NCBI GenBank assembly: GCA_014621425.1
Contig: JAANBB010000439.1
Coordinates: forward strand, 1 to 32,870
DNA length: 32,870 bases
Direction: 5' to 3'
Source of the DNA: Cylindrodendrum hubeiense
Taxonomy: Eukaryota; Ascomycota; Sordariomycetes; Hypocreales; Nectriaceae
Shown here: positions 19,840-30,400 of the stretch, one piece after another
Layout: each line of letters opens with the position of its first letter
Numbering within the stretch: position 1 is the first letter of the stretch
Position numbers and translations under genes: made by a program
Notes under the pieces: generated by a model
What the model saw: the letters and a program-made list of their open reading frames with translations, nothing else
What the model was told of the DNA's origin: nothing
Databases searched by the model: none

Positions 19840-20774
19840 CTATCGTCGAGGAGGAGGGTTGAATCCAGGAGGGGGAGGGCCACCAGGGTTGAATCCAGGA
19901 GGAGCGAAAGGAGCACTTCCGGGGAAACCAGGAGGAGGGAAGCCTCCAGGGAAACCAGGAGGGGGAGCTTGAAGATGGTTAGAGAACGTGTTCGGGTATT
20001 TGGGATAGGAAAACCTACCACCACGGCCACCAGAGAAACCGGGAGCTCCAGGGAAGCCAGGGAAGCCAGGAGGCGCAGCACCGCCAACGCCGGCAGCAGG
20101 GCCCTGATACACATTAGCTTGTGACTCAAAAATACCGGACTTGGGGGATCGTACAGCCAGGGAAGGAGGAGCAGCACCGCGACCAGCTGGGCGAGCGACA
20201 CCGGGACCTGCAGCCAGGGCAGAAGGAATTCCGCCAGAAGCAGCCTTTCCAAGTCTCGCGCTGGGATCGGCCGGGGGAGGTGACTCGACGGAGAGCGAGA
20301 TGATGTGGGCGCCGCGGACAATCGTCAAACCGAGGGTTCGCTTCTCCTCGGACTCGATCGTTTGTCCGGAGCCAGAGGCACCGGGGGCCGCAGGCTTGTT
20401 CTGCTTGCGCTTGACACGTCGGAACTCCTCGGTGTCGGCAAGGACCAGGTTCATATGCTGCTTGCACGTTAGCAGTGAGACAGCTGAGGGAGTCCTGGTG
20501 ACGTTACCTTATCGAAGGCGAGCATCTGGCCGGTCATGGACCTTCCATCGTTGAGGGTCACCCGCATCCGCCAGTTGATCTACAGCAGCCGTGTTAGTAT
20601 TCGACCGAGAGCTCGCGAGGGTTCGACATGATGGCTATCATGCGCATTGGGGGAGACGTACGTAACCGGCCTATAGAGAATCACGAACTGGTCAGCATCC
20701 AGATCAACAACGAGCATTGACGCGTGGGAGGGGGGATTGGGTGGACGTACCATCTTTCCTTGCTTGTTCGACAT
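19840..20774 (-). CDS. Small nuclear ribonucleoprotein Sm B (core spliceosomal protein)
   Basis: Five exons are proposed: 20774-20751, 20670-20662, 20579-20508, 20457-20019 and 19967-19840, encoding 223 residues. The Sm fold is clear: motif 1 (INWRMRVTLNDGRSMTGQM, LAFDKHMNLVLAD, EEFRR) and motif 2 (KRTLGLTIVRGAHIISLSVE), followed by a Pro/Gly-rich tail with repeated PPGF/FPG units and an RGxxG patch, as in Sm B/B'. It forms part of the seven-membered Sm ring on U1, U2, U4 and U5 snRNAs in the nucleus. Exon 2 is only 9 nt (codes Ala-Gly-Tyr); it is flanked by TATAG and GTACGT and gives the expected join from MSNKQGKM into the Sm fold. The last intron (20018-19968, 51 bp) is a multiple of three but has GTAGGT, CTAAC and AAG signals and interrupts the tail repeat, so it is probably real. 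Confidence 0.93.
20662..20670 (-). other. 9-nt micro-exon of the Sm B gene
   Basis: Three codons (Ala-Gly-Tyr) lie between an 80-bp intron (20750-20671) and an 82-bp intron (20661-20580). On the minus strand the upstream side ends CTCTATAG with a GCTGAC branch-like site, and the downstream side begins GTACGT, the same hexamer as the donor of intron 1. Skipping it would keep frame but delete the residues just before the first Sm strand. Confidence 0.8.
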
Positions 20775-21126
20775 CTTGGTGGATGTGTTGAGGACGTGCT
20801 GACGCAGTGCCTCGAATGTTCAAAAATTGGTATGTGTACACGGAGCTGTTGCGCGACCGTGACGACCTTCAATGCTTGGAGCTCTGAAGGCGAGGATGAG
20901 GTCCAAAATCTGCGGAGCCTGATGCGAAAGGCTGAAAGGTACATGGGGAAAGTACCATCTGACACTAGGCTATTCTTGGACCAAGACCGCCCCACTTTTG
21001 TGCCTTGCTCGCTTGAGGGCAGACAAACCCTCAAACTTTTCGAGCCTCACAAAATTCACAACCCACTCTTTGTCAACTTTGCGATCTTCGACACTTCAAC
21101 CAACCCGTCGACAAACAACCGAAGCC
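20775..21126. promoter_or_regulatory. Shared divergent promoter region, Sm B / RPL11
   Basis: Only 352 bp separate the ATG of Sm B (minus) from the ATG of RPL11 (plus). Promoters and 5' leaders of both genes must be here, so a bidirectional promoter coupling a splicing gene and a ribosomal protein gene is likely. No TATA box is obvious. I cannot name individual factor sites with confidence. Confidence 0.6.
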
Positions 21127-21762
21127 ATGGCCGCCGAGAAGACTAGCAACCCCATGCGGGAGCTCAAGATCCAGAAGCTGGTTCTGAACATCTCCGTCGG
21201 TGAATCTGGTGACAGACTCACCCGTGCCGCCAAGGTGCTCGAGCAGCTGTCCGGTCAAACCCCCGTGTACAGTACGTTTGCGAATTTCTAAACGATGCGA
21301 AGCAACTCGATCTGACCCCTTAACCAGGCAAGGCCCGCTACACCGTCCGTACCTTCGGTATCCGACGTAACGAGAAGATCTCTGTCCACGTCACCGTCCG
21401 AGGCCCCAAGGTAAATTGACAAAATATTTGTGCGAATCAAGTCGACAAGGCACTGACAATCTTCCAAGGCTGAGGAGATCCTCGAGCGTGGCCTCAAGGT
21501 CAAGGAGTACGAGCTCCGCCGCCGCAACTTCTCCGAGACCGGCAACTTCGGCTTCGGTATCAGCGAGCACATCGATCTCGGTATCAAGTACGACCCCTCA
21601 ATCGGTATCTACGGCATGGACTTCTACTGCTGCATGACCCGACCCGGTGAGCGCGTCACCCGCCGCCGCCGCACCAAGAACAGAATCGGTGCCAACCACA
21701 AGATCAAGCGTGAGGAGACCACCAAGTGGTTCAAGTCTCGCTTCGATGGCATTGTCCGATAA
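21127..21762 (+). CDS. rpl11: 60S ribosomal protein L11 (uL5)
   Basis: Three exons are proposed: 21127-21271, 21328-21410 and 21469-21762, encoding 173 residues, the normal eukaryotic length. The sequence is strongly conserved: [92 protein letters not shown], and a basic C-terminus ending FDGIVR. It binds 5S rRNA with uL18 and sits in the central protuberance of the large ribosomal subunit. Both introns are short (56 and 58 bp) GT-AG. Codon use is strongly biased to C-ending codons, as expected for a highly expressed gene. Confidence 0.98.
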
Positions 21763-23325
21763 ATGGGTTCTTGTCTTTCATGGATGGTCACGGCGAATAT
21801 TAGGGGAAAATAACATGGGCATGTATTTCTTGTTGCCTTTGCATCAGCTCGACTTGAATTGAGTCGAGCTACGGCCTTAGAGACCGACCGGCACTTCTGC
21901 CGGCTTTCCAGTATTCACTGTTGAATGTGACAGATGCCATTCTTGCCTGACAGGCGGCGCTTCATTTTACCCTGTTCCCTCACCACCCGAGAGAAACCAT
22001 CCATCTTGCTTGATGAACTCCTGATTGATGATGCACTGCTGTTCGACTGATTGATGTGCTCCTGCTGTACGAGCGTTGTACGGCTGAGCGCGGTACCCCA
22101 TTGCCTGCCATTTGCCTGCCATTCGCTCTCTTACCTGGCCCGGAGAGCACGTATGTCCCCGATGATGTTTGCAGAGATGGAGTTGCGTCGAGGATCCATC
22201 AATCATTAGGCAATCTGCGGTCTTGCAACTTCTCCGGAATGCCAGAGTACTTATGGATGATGAGTGAGTACTTGCTACCTGTGCGGCTGGAGCACTTGCG
22301 GACACTGGAATCTCGTTGCGACAGCCACCCCGGTTGTCCACAACGACGGAATTTGAGGACACCAGACGAATGTTTTCAGTGGAGAAGACCCCAGATTCAC
22401 CGCTACGGCATCTGGAGCAGCATGGGGAGCCGTCACCGGTGACCGGCGCAAGTAAAATGAGAAAGGCTGCGAGGCGTGACACGGGTAACAGCAGCTCCCG
22501 CCAGTCCGGCCGGCCAGGCCACTGCCCCGTGTCCACCGAGGACGCGCAGCCGTTGTGGGCGGTCCTCAGGCCTCAGGTCCTCCCTCTGCATACAAGTACT
22601 AATATGTAGTGCTGCGGATGCGGACCTCCCCTGGCCTCGCTACAATCCCTGGGTCCTCGACCTCCTGGCTGGCAAAGGCTGAGGTGGGCGGCCGTAGCCG
22701 GTCACCATGCCAGCCAGAGGTCCCACCGCGAATTGGTTTCTTGTTGGGCAAAGCTGTCCCAGATCCCTGGCGCGATTGACAACCGCATTTCTCAGGCACT
22801 AACTCGTCAATGCCAACCCGGGTAATGCCGGTCGGTCGGCGGTACGGGAGTTGCTAGAGATGCGAGGTTCGGCGCTGGCCACGCAGCACCCCAACGAGGC
22901 CTATTTGGTCCCCGTAGTCGTCCAGAGTCAATTGATAGTAGAATCGGACCTGCCGTTGCCAATTGGCAACGTCTCGTCACCGTAGAACATTGTCCTGGTT
23001 GGCAAAAGGCGGCATCGGACGTGGGCTCGGCGGACGAAATGAAGCTCCGAAATGGAGCGGCTAACATTAAGCTAAATAAATTGTTAAGGCTGCCTCGGGA
23101 TTTCCAGGCAAAACCGCGCAGTGGGCCCTGATTGGGCGGCCGGACCAGCTGGGACCCACTTTCTCCCTCAGACAGACTCTGCTCTCCATCACTGTCCTCT
23201 CTCAAAAATCTCCATTTGATCTCCTGTAAAGGCAGCACCACACTCCCCAATCTCCCCTCCCTCCAATTGCACCTTGTTGCAATTGCTCTCCTTTCATCTC
23301 CAAAACCTCCCGTACCTCTCTTAAT
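21763..23325. other. Intergenic region upstream of the ATP synthase alpha gene
   Basis: This 1.56-kb region separates RPL11 from the ATP synthase alpha gene. The last 140 bp is pyrimidine-rich (runs of CTCTC and TCTCC), as in many highly expressed fungal 5' leaders. A 189-residue minus-strand frame (22536-21967) has no domain, atypical composition and no splice context, so I do not call it. A CCAATTGGC-like palindrome near 22959 could be a CCAAT site. Confidence 0.5.
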
Positions 23326-25496
23326 ATGTTCCGGAACGCTCTCCGACAGTCGACTCGCGCCGTCGGCGCCGTCTCTGCTGCTGGCAGAGTCGCCGCGGTA
23401 AGTGCTGCTCCCGAGCCCCGAATCGGCCTCGCGGCCATCGGCCATCAACCACGACCTCAAAACAGCGTGCATCCATCGGCAAACCATTGAGGGAGCTCAA
23501 TTGAGTAGTTGGATCATCATCCGAGCCACTCAATGAGCTTTTTCAAGCTGTTTGTCGCTGCTGTCGCGGCTCATTCAGTCGTGGTATTTTCGGGCTTCGG
23601 CTAACTGTTTTTCGCCTCAGACTCGAAATGCCGCACCCGCAGCCATCAACTCTTTCCGATCCTACGCCTCCGACGCCAAGGCCTCTCCCACCGAGGTTTC
23701 TTCCATTCTTGAGCAGCGAATCCGCGGTGTCCAGGAGGAGGCCAACCTCGCCGAGACTGGCCGTGTCCTCTCCGTCGGGTATGTGGAGCTTTAGAGCACC
23801 CGGGACAAGCTGGCCTTCCAGTCAGCTCGCCCACCAGGGGACTCGAGGAATACAATTGGCGATCAATCAAACTAACTCTGGCTCTCTAGTGATGGTATCG
23901 CCCGTGTGCACGGTATGGCCAACGTCCAGGCTGAGGAGCTTGTCGAGTATGTTATGAGCGAAAAACTGGAGCATCGCGGAACACGTCGAAGCTAACGAGC
24001 TACAGGTTCGCCTCCGGCGTCAAGGGCATGTGCATGAACCTCGAGGCCGGCCAGGTCGGTGTTGTGCTGTTCGGTTCCGATCGTCTCGTCAAGGAGGGTG
24101 AGACCGTCAAGCGTACCGGCGAGATTGTAAGCTTCACCTTCAATTGCAAACCAATACACCAAGATGAGGACTAACCAACAACCAAAGGTCGATATTCCCG
24201 TCGGCCCTGAGATGCTTGGCCGTGTCGTCGATGCTCTCGGTAACCCCATTGACGGCAAGGGTCCCATCAAGACCACCGAGCGTCGCCGTGCCCAGCTCAA
24301 GGCTCCCGGCATTCTGCCCCGTCAGTCCGTCAACGAGCCCGTCCAGACTGGTCTCAAGTCTATCGACGCCATGGTTCCCATCGGCCGTGGTCAGCGTGAG
24401 CTGATCATTGGTGATCGTCAGACCGGCAAGACCGCTGTCGGCCTCGACACCATCCTCAACCAGAAGCGATGGAACAGCACCAACGACGAGACCAAGAAGC
24501 TTTACTGCATCTACGTCGCCGTCGGCCAGAAGCGATCCACCGTCGCCCAGCTCGTCAAGACTCTTGAGGAGAACGACGCCATGAAGTACTCCATCGTCGT
24601 TGCTGCCACCGCCTCCGAGGCCGCTCCCCTCCAGTACCTCGCTCCCTTCACCGGTGTAAGTATTCCCACGTTCTGTTCATTATACATACATACATGCTAA
24701 TCTTCTAAATCAGGCTTCCATTGGTGAGTGGTTCCGTGACAACGGCAAGCACTCCCTGGTCATCTTCGACGATCTGTCCAAGCAGGCTGTGGCTTACCGC
24801 CAGATGTCTCTGCTCCTCCGTCGTCCCCCCGGTCGTGAGGCTTACCCCGGTGATGTCTTCTACCTCCACTCTCGTCTCCTCGAGCGTGCTGCCAAGATGA
24901 ACATCAAGCTTGGTGGTGGTTCCATGACTGCCCTGCCCATCATTGAGACCCAGGGTGGTGATGTGTCTGCCTACATTCCTACCAACGTTATTTCCATCAC
25001 CGATGGTCAGATCTTCTTGGAGGCCGAGCTCTTCTACAAGGGTATCCGACCCGCCATCAACGTCGGTCTTTCCGTCTCCCGTGTCGGTTCCGCTGCCCAG
25101 GTCAAGGCCATGAAGCAGGTCGCCGGTTCCCTGAAGCTGTTCTTGGCCCAGTACCGTGAGGTCGCTGCCTTCGCTCAGTTCGGTTCCGATCTTGATGCCG
25201 CTACCAAGCAGGTCCTCAACCGTGGTGAGCGTCTGACTGAGCTCCTCAAGCAGAAGCAGTACTCCCCCATGGCCGTCAACGAGATGGTTCCCCTTATCTA
25301 CGCCGGTGTCAACGGTTTCCTCGACACCATCCCCGTCGCCAAGATTCTCCAGTGGGAGTCTGACTTCCTTGCCCACCTCAAGACCAACGAGTCTGAGCTC
25401 CTTGCCACCATCGACAAGGAGGGTGCCCTCAGCAAGGAGACTGAGACCAAGCTCAAGGACATCACCCAGACCTTCGTCAAGAGCTTCCTGGGTTAA
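23326..25496 (+). CDS. atp1: Mitochondrial F1F0 ATP synthase subunit alpha
   Basis: Six exons are proposed: 23326-23397, 23621-23778, 23890-23946, 24006-24126, 24188-24655 and 24714-25496, encoding 552 residues, the usual length for fungal alpha. The N-terminus ([14 protein letters not shown], many Arg/Ser/Ala, no acid) is a mitochondrial targeting sequence, with mature sequence starting near SDAKASPTE. The P-loop GDRQTGKT is at about 211-218, [17 protein letters not shown] follows, and the catalytic-interface arginine lies in [11 protein letters not shown]. Alpha alternates with beta in the F1 hexamer in the matrix and binds non-catalytic ATP. The first intron is the longest (223 bp) and separates most of the presequence from the rest. 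Codon use is very strongly biased, which also explains long antisense open frames. The start ATG follows a pyrimidine-rich leader. Confidence 0.98.
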
Positions 25497-26126
25497 ATCA
25501 TAATCAAAAGCATCATGCGCGGAGCGTAACGGGGGCTTTTGGGGATGCTACTGTCTATACCGAAGTACTGTAGTTGTTTTTCTCTCTGGCGGAGGGAATA
25601 GTCGAGGGGTTGCGCCTGACGGGGAGCGACAGGATGAGTTGAGGGAGATTCGCCTGTCGTATTGCCACTTGTAAAATAGAGCACAAAACTCAATGAACGC
25701 CCTCGATTCCTTTTGTTCACATATTTTGTGATTCTGCGATTATGTGATTTTGTGATGGTCACGTAACGTCTTTGTGAGGCTCTGCTCTGAAGTGATAATT
25801 GCCTTGGAGCAAGGTTCTGAGCTGCAGCGATGTCGGCCGTGGCGTCAACTACCCGCCCGCGTGAAGCTTCCCCAGCTGTGACATCATGAACCTATCAGGA
25901 CGACTTCTCCGCTATCCCTCTCATCATTATTGACAATTCTGTTACATGCTGCAGCGGCGATGGTGGATACTTAACCTCTCGACCTTGTAAGCGCATCTTC
26001 TGGGCTCCTGTATTGCTTGCTGTTGCTCAATTCCTCGAACCCGTTCATCCGAAACCGTCATCACCCCACCTCCAACACCGAGAGCTTTCCCCCTCGCCAC
26101 CCAACGTCCTTCGTTACGTCACTACC
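25497..26126. other. Intergenic region, ATP synthase alpha 3' end / NAD(P)H-hydrate dehydratase promoter
   Basis: This 630-bp stretch follows the alpha-subunit stop and precedes the dehydratase ATG. It should contain the first gene's 3' UTR and the second gene's promoter. The dehydratase frame is open upstream of its ATG from a TTG at 26013, but no in-frame ATG lies there. Nothing else is seen. Confidence 0.5.
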
Positions 26127-27413
26127 ATGTCGACCGATAATGCGACGCCCAACATGTCTGCAGCAACAAAGGATGTTCTCGCTCGCGTTCAGCGGATAAT
26201 CCCGCCCATGCTGGAGAAGTTCCATAAGGGTTCGTGAGGTGCTTTTGTCTCCGGAGCATGACGACGCTGTGGACTGACGCACGCAGGTCAGCTGGGACGG
26301 GTGGCCGTTATTGGAGGCAGCGAGGACTATACGGGTGCACCGTACTTTTCTGCCATGGCGAGTGCGAGGCTGGGATGTGATATGGTGAGTGTGCTTGCTC
26401 TGGCGGAGTACCGAATGCCTTCATCCATTATCGCGGGTTGTTCGTCGTGTAGCTAACCAGACCCAGTCTCATGTCATCTGCACACCCGCCGCCTCCGCCG
26501 TTATCAAGACGTACTCCCCGAACCTCATGGTCCATCCCCTGATGCGTCAGACGCCGCTCCCGAGCCAGTTCGCCTCCGCGACTACCTCTACGCACTCCAA
26601 AGATCCCGAGAGCGACCCCGAGCACATCTCCAACAAGGTCATCGACATGCTTCCACGCCTTCACGTCCTTGTCGTCGGGCCAGGTCTCGGCCGCGATCCC
26701 CTCATGCAGGCCACAGTAGCAAGGGTCATCCGTGCTGCCCGTGACCTCAACATACCCATGGTGCTCGACGCCGACGCTTTGCTGGTGGTGCAGAAGGACC
26801 CCGGGTTGGTAAAGGGCTACAAGGGCGCAGTGCTGACGCCCAACGTTGTCGAGTTCGGCCGGCTGTGCGAGGCGATGCGGTTGGAGGTCCAGGAGGATGC
26901 TGGCGAGACGGCCAAGGTGGAGGCGCTGGCCAAGGCGTTCCAGGGCGTGACGATTATACAAAAGGGCCTCAAAGACTACATCTCCAACGGCGAGACGACG
27001 CTGACGGTCGATCTCAAAGGCGGCAAGAAGAGGAGCGGCGGACAGGGAGATACGCTCACGGGTGCAGTGGCTACCCTCCTGGGATGGAGGAGGGCCTACT
27101 TGGACGGCCTGTGGGATGTGGGCGAGAATCCCCTCGGAGAGCATGAGACAATTGGCCTCGCAGCATTTGGTGGAAGTGCTGTTACGAGAGTGAGTCTTGT
27201 TACACCCCGTCCTCTGGAAACAGAAGCTTTCAACCATTCAACGTACACCAATTGCGCAACATATACTGACAAGTACTCTAGGAATGCTCCCGTCTGGCCT
27301 TTGCAAAGAAGGGGCGAAGTCTCCAAGCCAGTGACTTGACGGACGAGGTACACACGGCGTTTCTGAACTTGTTTGGCGAGGTTGACGAGGACGTCGCTGC
27401 ATCCAGGTTGTAG
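26127..27413 (+). CDS. ATP-dependent (S)-NAD(P)H-hydrate dehydratase (YjeF C-terminal / NAXD family)
   Basis: Four exons are proposed: 26127-26229, 26287-26384, 26467-27189 and 27282-27413, encoding 351 residues. The enzyme dehydrates the S epimer of damaged, hydrated NADH and NADPH using ATP (or ADP), restoring the cofactor. The ribokinase-like fold is clear: [36 protein letters not shown] (about 183-192), [38 protein letters not shown], then the nucleotide/catalytic segment [15 protein letters not shown] and [10 protein letters not shown]. The last exon completes the family end ([19 protein letters not shown]). Length fits fungal members. The first donor is GTTCGT at 26230, the only one that keeps the family frame; a stronger-looking GTGAGG a few bases later does not. 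No epimerase domain is attached, which is usual in fungi. An earlier, mitochondrial start is not supported because upstream in-frame ATGs are absent. Confidence 0.95.
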
Positions 27414-30400
27414 CCAGCCTCGCACTACCAAATGAAATGTTTACGAATATACGACTTGAATACTACCCATGGCCATGGCCAAACTGAATTGTGTGACATA
27501 GTAGAGAAGGTTGGTAGGGCCTCGATTCGTACCAACACCATGGAGGCTGGGTGTTTGCACGAGAATAATCAAGGCGTGGACAACGGAGAGGTTGGAATCC
27601 CGGAGAGACTTGGTCTTGTGCTAGGTTCCCCTCTCAACATGACCAGGAAACAGGCAAGGGACATGCCGAGAAGCCGCATCGCTAAAGCGAGCATCTGGAG
27701 CTTGTACCTGAGTATGAACTGCATCCCTCGTGAACGACGGGGCCGTTACCTCGCGTGGAAGCCTCACTTGCCAACATGCAAGGAACCCACTACCGTTTAC
27801 CCGTGTCGCGCCTAGGCTAGACCCGCGAGTCTCACGATAGAAACCCCGCAAGGCGATGTCCCAGAAGCACCTAGAGGTTCAAAAAACACGACATCCACGA
27901 GAGGGTTCAGAGGATAGCGGCTCCAAGTCAACGTGGTCCGGCTGCAACCGTCGAGGTGCAGCGCAGGGAGAGGGATGAACCTTGCAGATGCGAACTAGCT
28001 GCAGGAGAAAGAGGATCTCCGCCGAGGTGCTGCGTGGGTCGAGATGGAGCGCCGAAAACAAAACTATCGTTAAAGATGGGGGTTTGGCGTTTTCGACATG
28101 CGGCAGACCCAGGCCTAGAAGGCGACAGACGATACAGAGAATGACCATGAGAGCACACGAGGCTTGCCCCCAGCCCTGCCCGAGCCCTGTCTTCGCCCCG
28201 ATACCCGCTTCCACATGGGGACTCAAGGGAGGATGCGTTCACGAGAAGAGCAAGCCACGACGCGACCCAGATCTCGGCCTATCTGCTGTATCTAGCTCCC
28301 GGCGCAAAGACAAACGAGAACGTGGTCCACGTGCGCCAGATCGAACTTCAAACCCGACCTGGGCCGCCATCTCGTCCACCATCTCGTCCACTTAGCAGGC
28401 CCCTAAACTCGGCTCACCTGCACAGACTCCAGCATATGGCCGCTGCGAGGAGTGCCGGATCAAACACGCAGGTGCAGCGTTCCAGGCAAGCTCCCGAGGC
28501 CTGATCGCCGCCGTCCTCCCCGTCACTGCCTTCCCACAGAGCATCATCCTGGTGTAACCAACCTCGCAAGATTCAGCATGTCTCGAGTTGCAGGGACCCG
28601 ATCCGCAGAAACAGAGCCAATGGATCTGGAGGGAAAGCGAACAAGGGGGCCAGGATGGAGCAGGAGAATGGCAAGGGAGGAATGGCGTCCGGCGTCAGGA
28701 CTGCGGGTTCCCGCATGGGCGGGGCCGAGAGTTCTTGTGAAGAAGACGCGACAGAGGCTCGGTCATGGTGACGCAGCGTCAAAGCGAAGTATTGAACTGG
28801 GCTTGTTTGAGCATGTTCGATGCCTTCGCCATTGAGAGATGTCCATCAAGGGCACCAGTTGCGGGCGTGGGCGAGCACCATGGCGTATTTCCCGGTTTGA
28901 AAAGCCATTGGCTCACTCCTCTGATGTGACTAGTCAGGGACGACTAGGATGGAGTGGCCAGCTCGAGGGGTCTGTTCGCCTCTACTTTCTAGCCTCGACA
29001 ATCACCAGTCCCAAGAGGTGGGACACTGAAACTGTCCAGGGCAGAACGTGCCTCATCTCCTACCCATAGCCCCTGGATGACGTCTCTCGAGAAAGCAAGA
29101 AGATGGCGTTTGCTCCTTGAGCACATGTCTCGCGCCAGAGTCCCACGGCAGGCAGCCGGGAGCCTCTGTTGGTCGCAAGTGATGATGAGGAGCCGAGCGT
29201 GTACAGTTGGGATCTGTGCAGTATGACAAAAAGCACCGAGGGCGAAAACACAGCATCACATCGGATCCGGGTCACAAAGAGCCCGAGGATTTTGGGGCTA
29301 GAACGTATGCGCCAAAGCACCCCGTCTGGCAGTGATAAATTATACGGATTGGTGTCAAAGCCGGAAGGCTGAGCGAGGTTTCGAACACGCAGCATTCGCC
29401 TGGAAAAGGGCACAACACGCCCGCTCCTTGGGGAAAAGGGACGATCTACAGGGTCTAGCTGTTTGTCTGAATGGCGTTCTTGGGAGTATGGGTTGTGTGG
29501 ATAGTTCAGTGCCACCTGCAAATAAACCAAGACGCGCGACACTACTTACCAGGCAAAAGGCAAGGGAACCCGAAATGGGAAAGCGAGCGCAGGGCGATAA
29601 GTTGGACGGACGCGATGCAAGAGATCTACTCTTTATCCCTCGTCGCCACTCGTAGTCAGCAATGGCCAGGCCCAGGCTTGAGACAGTAATCGCTTTCTCT
29701 CAATGGCTACCCAGGCGGGCAGGCATCTTCTTGGTCAGAGGTCGTATGACAAAAAGCAAGGGGGTGGCTCTCGAGCAATGAACTACACTGCTCCAAGCCG
29801 ACTGGCAGGGGGGCCACGCTGTCTGTCTCAGAGGTCGAGATCCACCGTGACCCGTAGACCGTATGGGGAAGGATTCAAAGAAAGTTGGTTCAGGTAAGAG
29901 GCAAGACAGGGCGTTATGTGAGTTCTGATGGATGATCTGAGAAGCGATACATTTCGGGACGACAGGGCAGGGTATGGTAGGAGAGTTGCCAGCTTGCCAC
30001 AAGAGAATGGACACACTGAACTGTGGCTCAAAAGAGCCCCGCCTATTGACAGATCAGACTGCTCTGGAGCTGAGTTCCAACTTGAACTTGATCACGAAGG
30101 CCCTCGGAGGTTGTTGTGTGAATCTGTACTCCGTATGGGCTCCCATGTTTGTGTCTGCGCAGATGCTTTCACCAACTTGAGGAGGCGTACTCCGTATGCT
30201 TGGGATGCATTACGATATGGTTATGTACCAGATGACAGCCCAGGTGGACTGCCATGACTGCGTGCGACAACTTGCAGCATCAGCACCCTAAGCGGGACGC
30301 AAGACCCGGGAAGCTCATTGCCTCCGATAGGTACGGAGGTGAAGTAAAGCGGGGATCAGAGTGAAAGAAGTGGCGATGCCCATCATGGAGGGACGACCGT

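Noticed and set aside
19707..20454. Two overlapping 204-residue minus-strand frames over the Sm B exons
   Set aside because: The frame 20321-19707 is a shadow of the Sm B tail; only the frame starting at 20454 encodes the Sm fold.
21967..22536. 189-residue minus-strand frame between RPL11 and ATP synthase alpha
   Set aside because: No domain, no splice signals, and unusual Ser/Cys-rich composition; it lies in the upstream region of a highly expressed gene.
24705..25376. 223-residue open frame antisense to the ATP synthase alpha last exon
   Set aside because: It is the mirror of a gene with extreme C-ending codon bias, which removes stops from the antisense frame. Its composition (Gly/Asp/Leu/Thr-rich) is an artefact of that.
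26235..26286. GTGAGG donor for the first intron of the NAD(P)H-hydrate dehydratase gene
   Set aside because: It looks like a better donor than GTTCGT at 26230, but splicing there shifts the frame out of the conserved ribokinase-like sequence.
27879..28395. Overlapping open frames on both strands near 28 kb
   Set aside because: Several frames overlap on both strands with Arg/Pro/Ser-rich composition, which is expected of GC-rich non-coding DNA.
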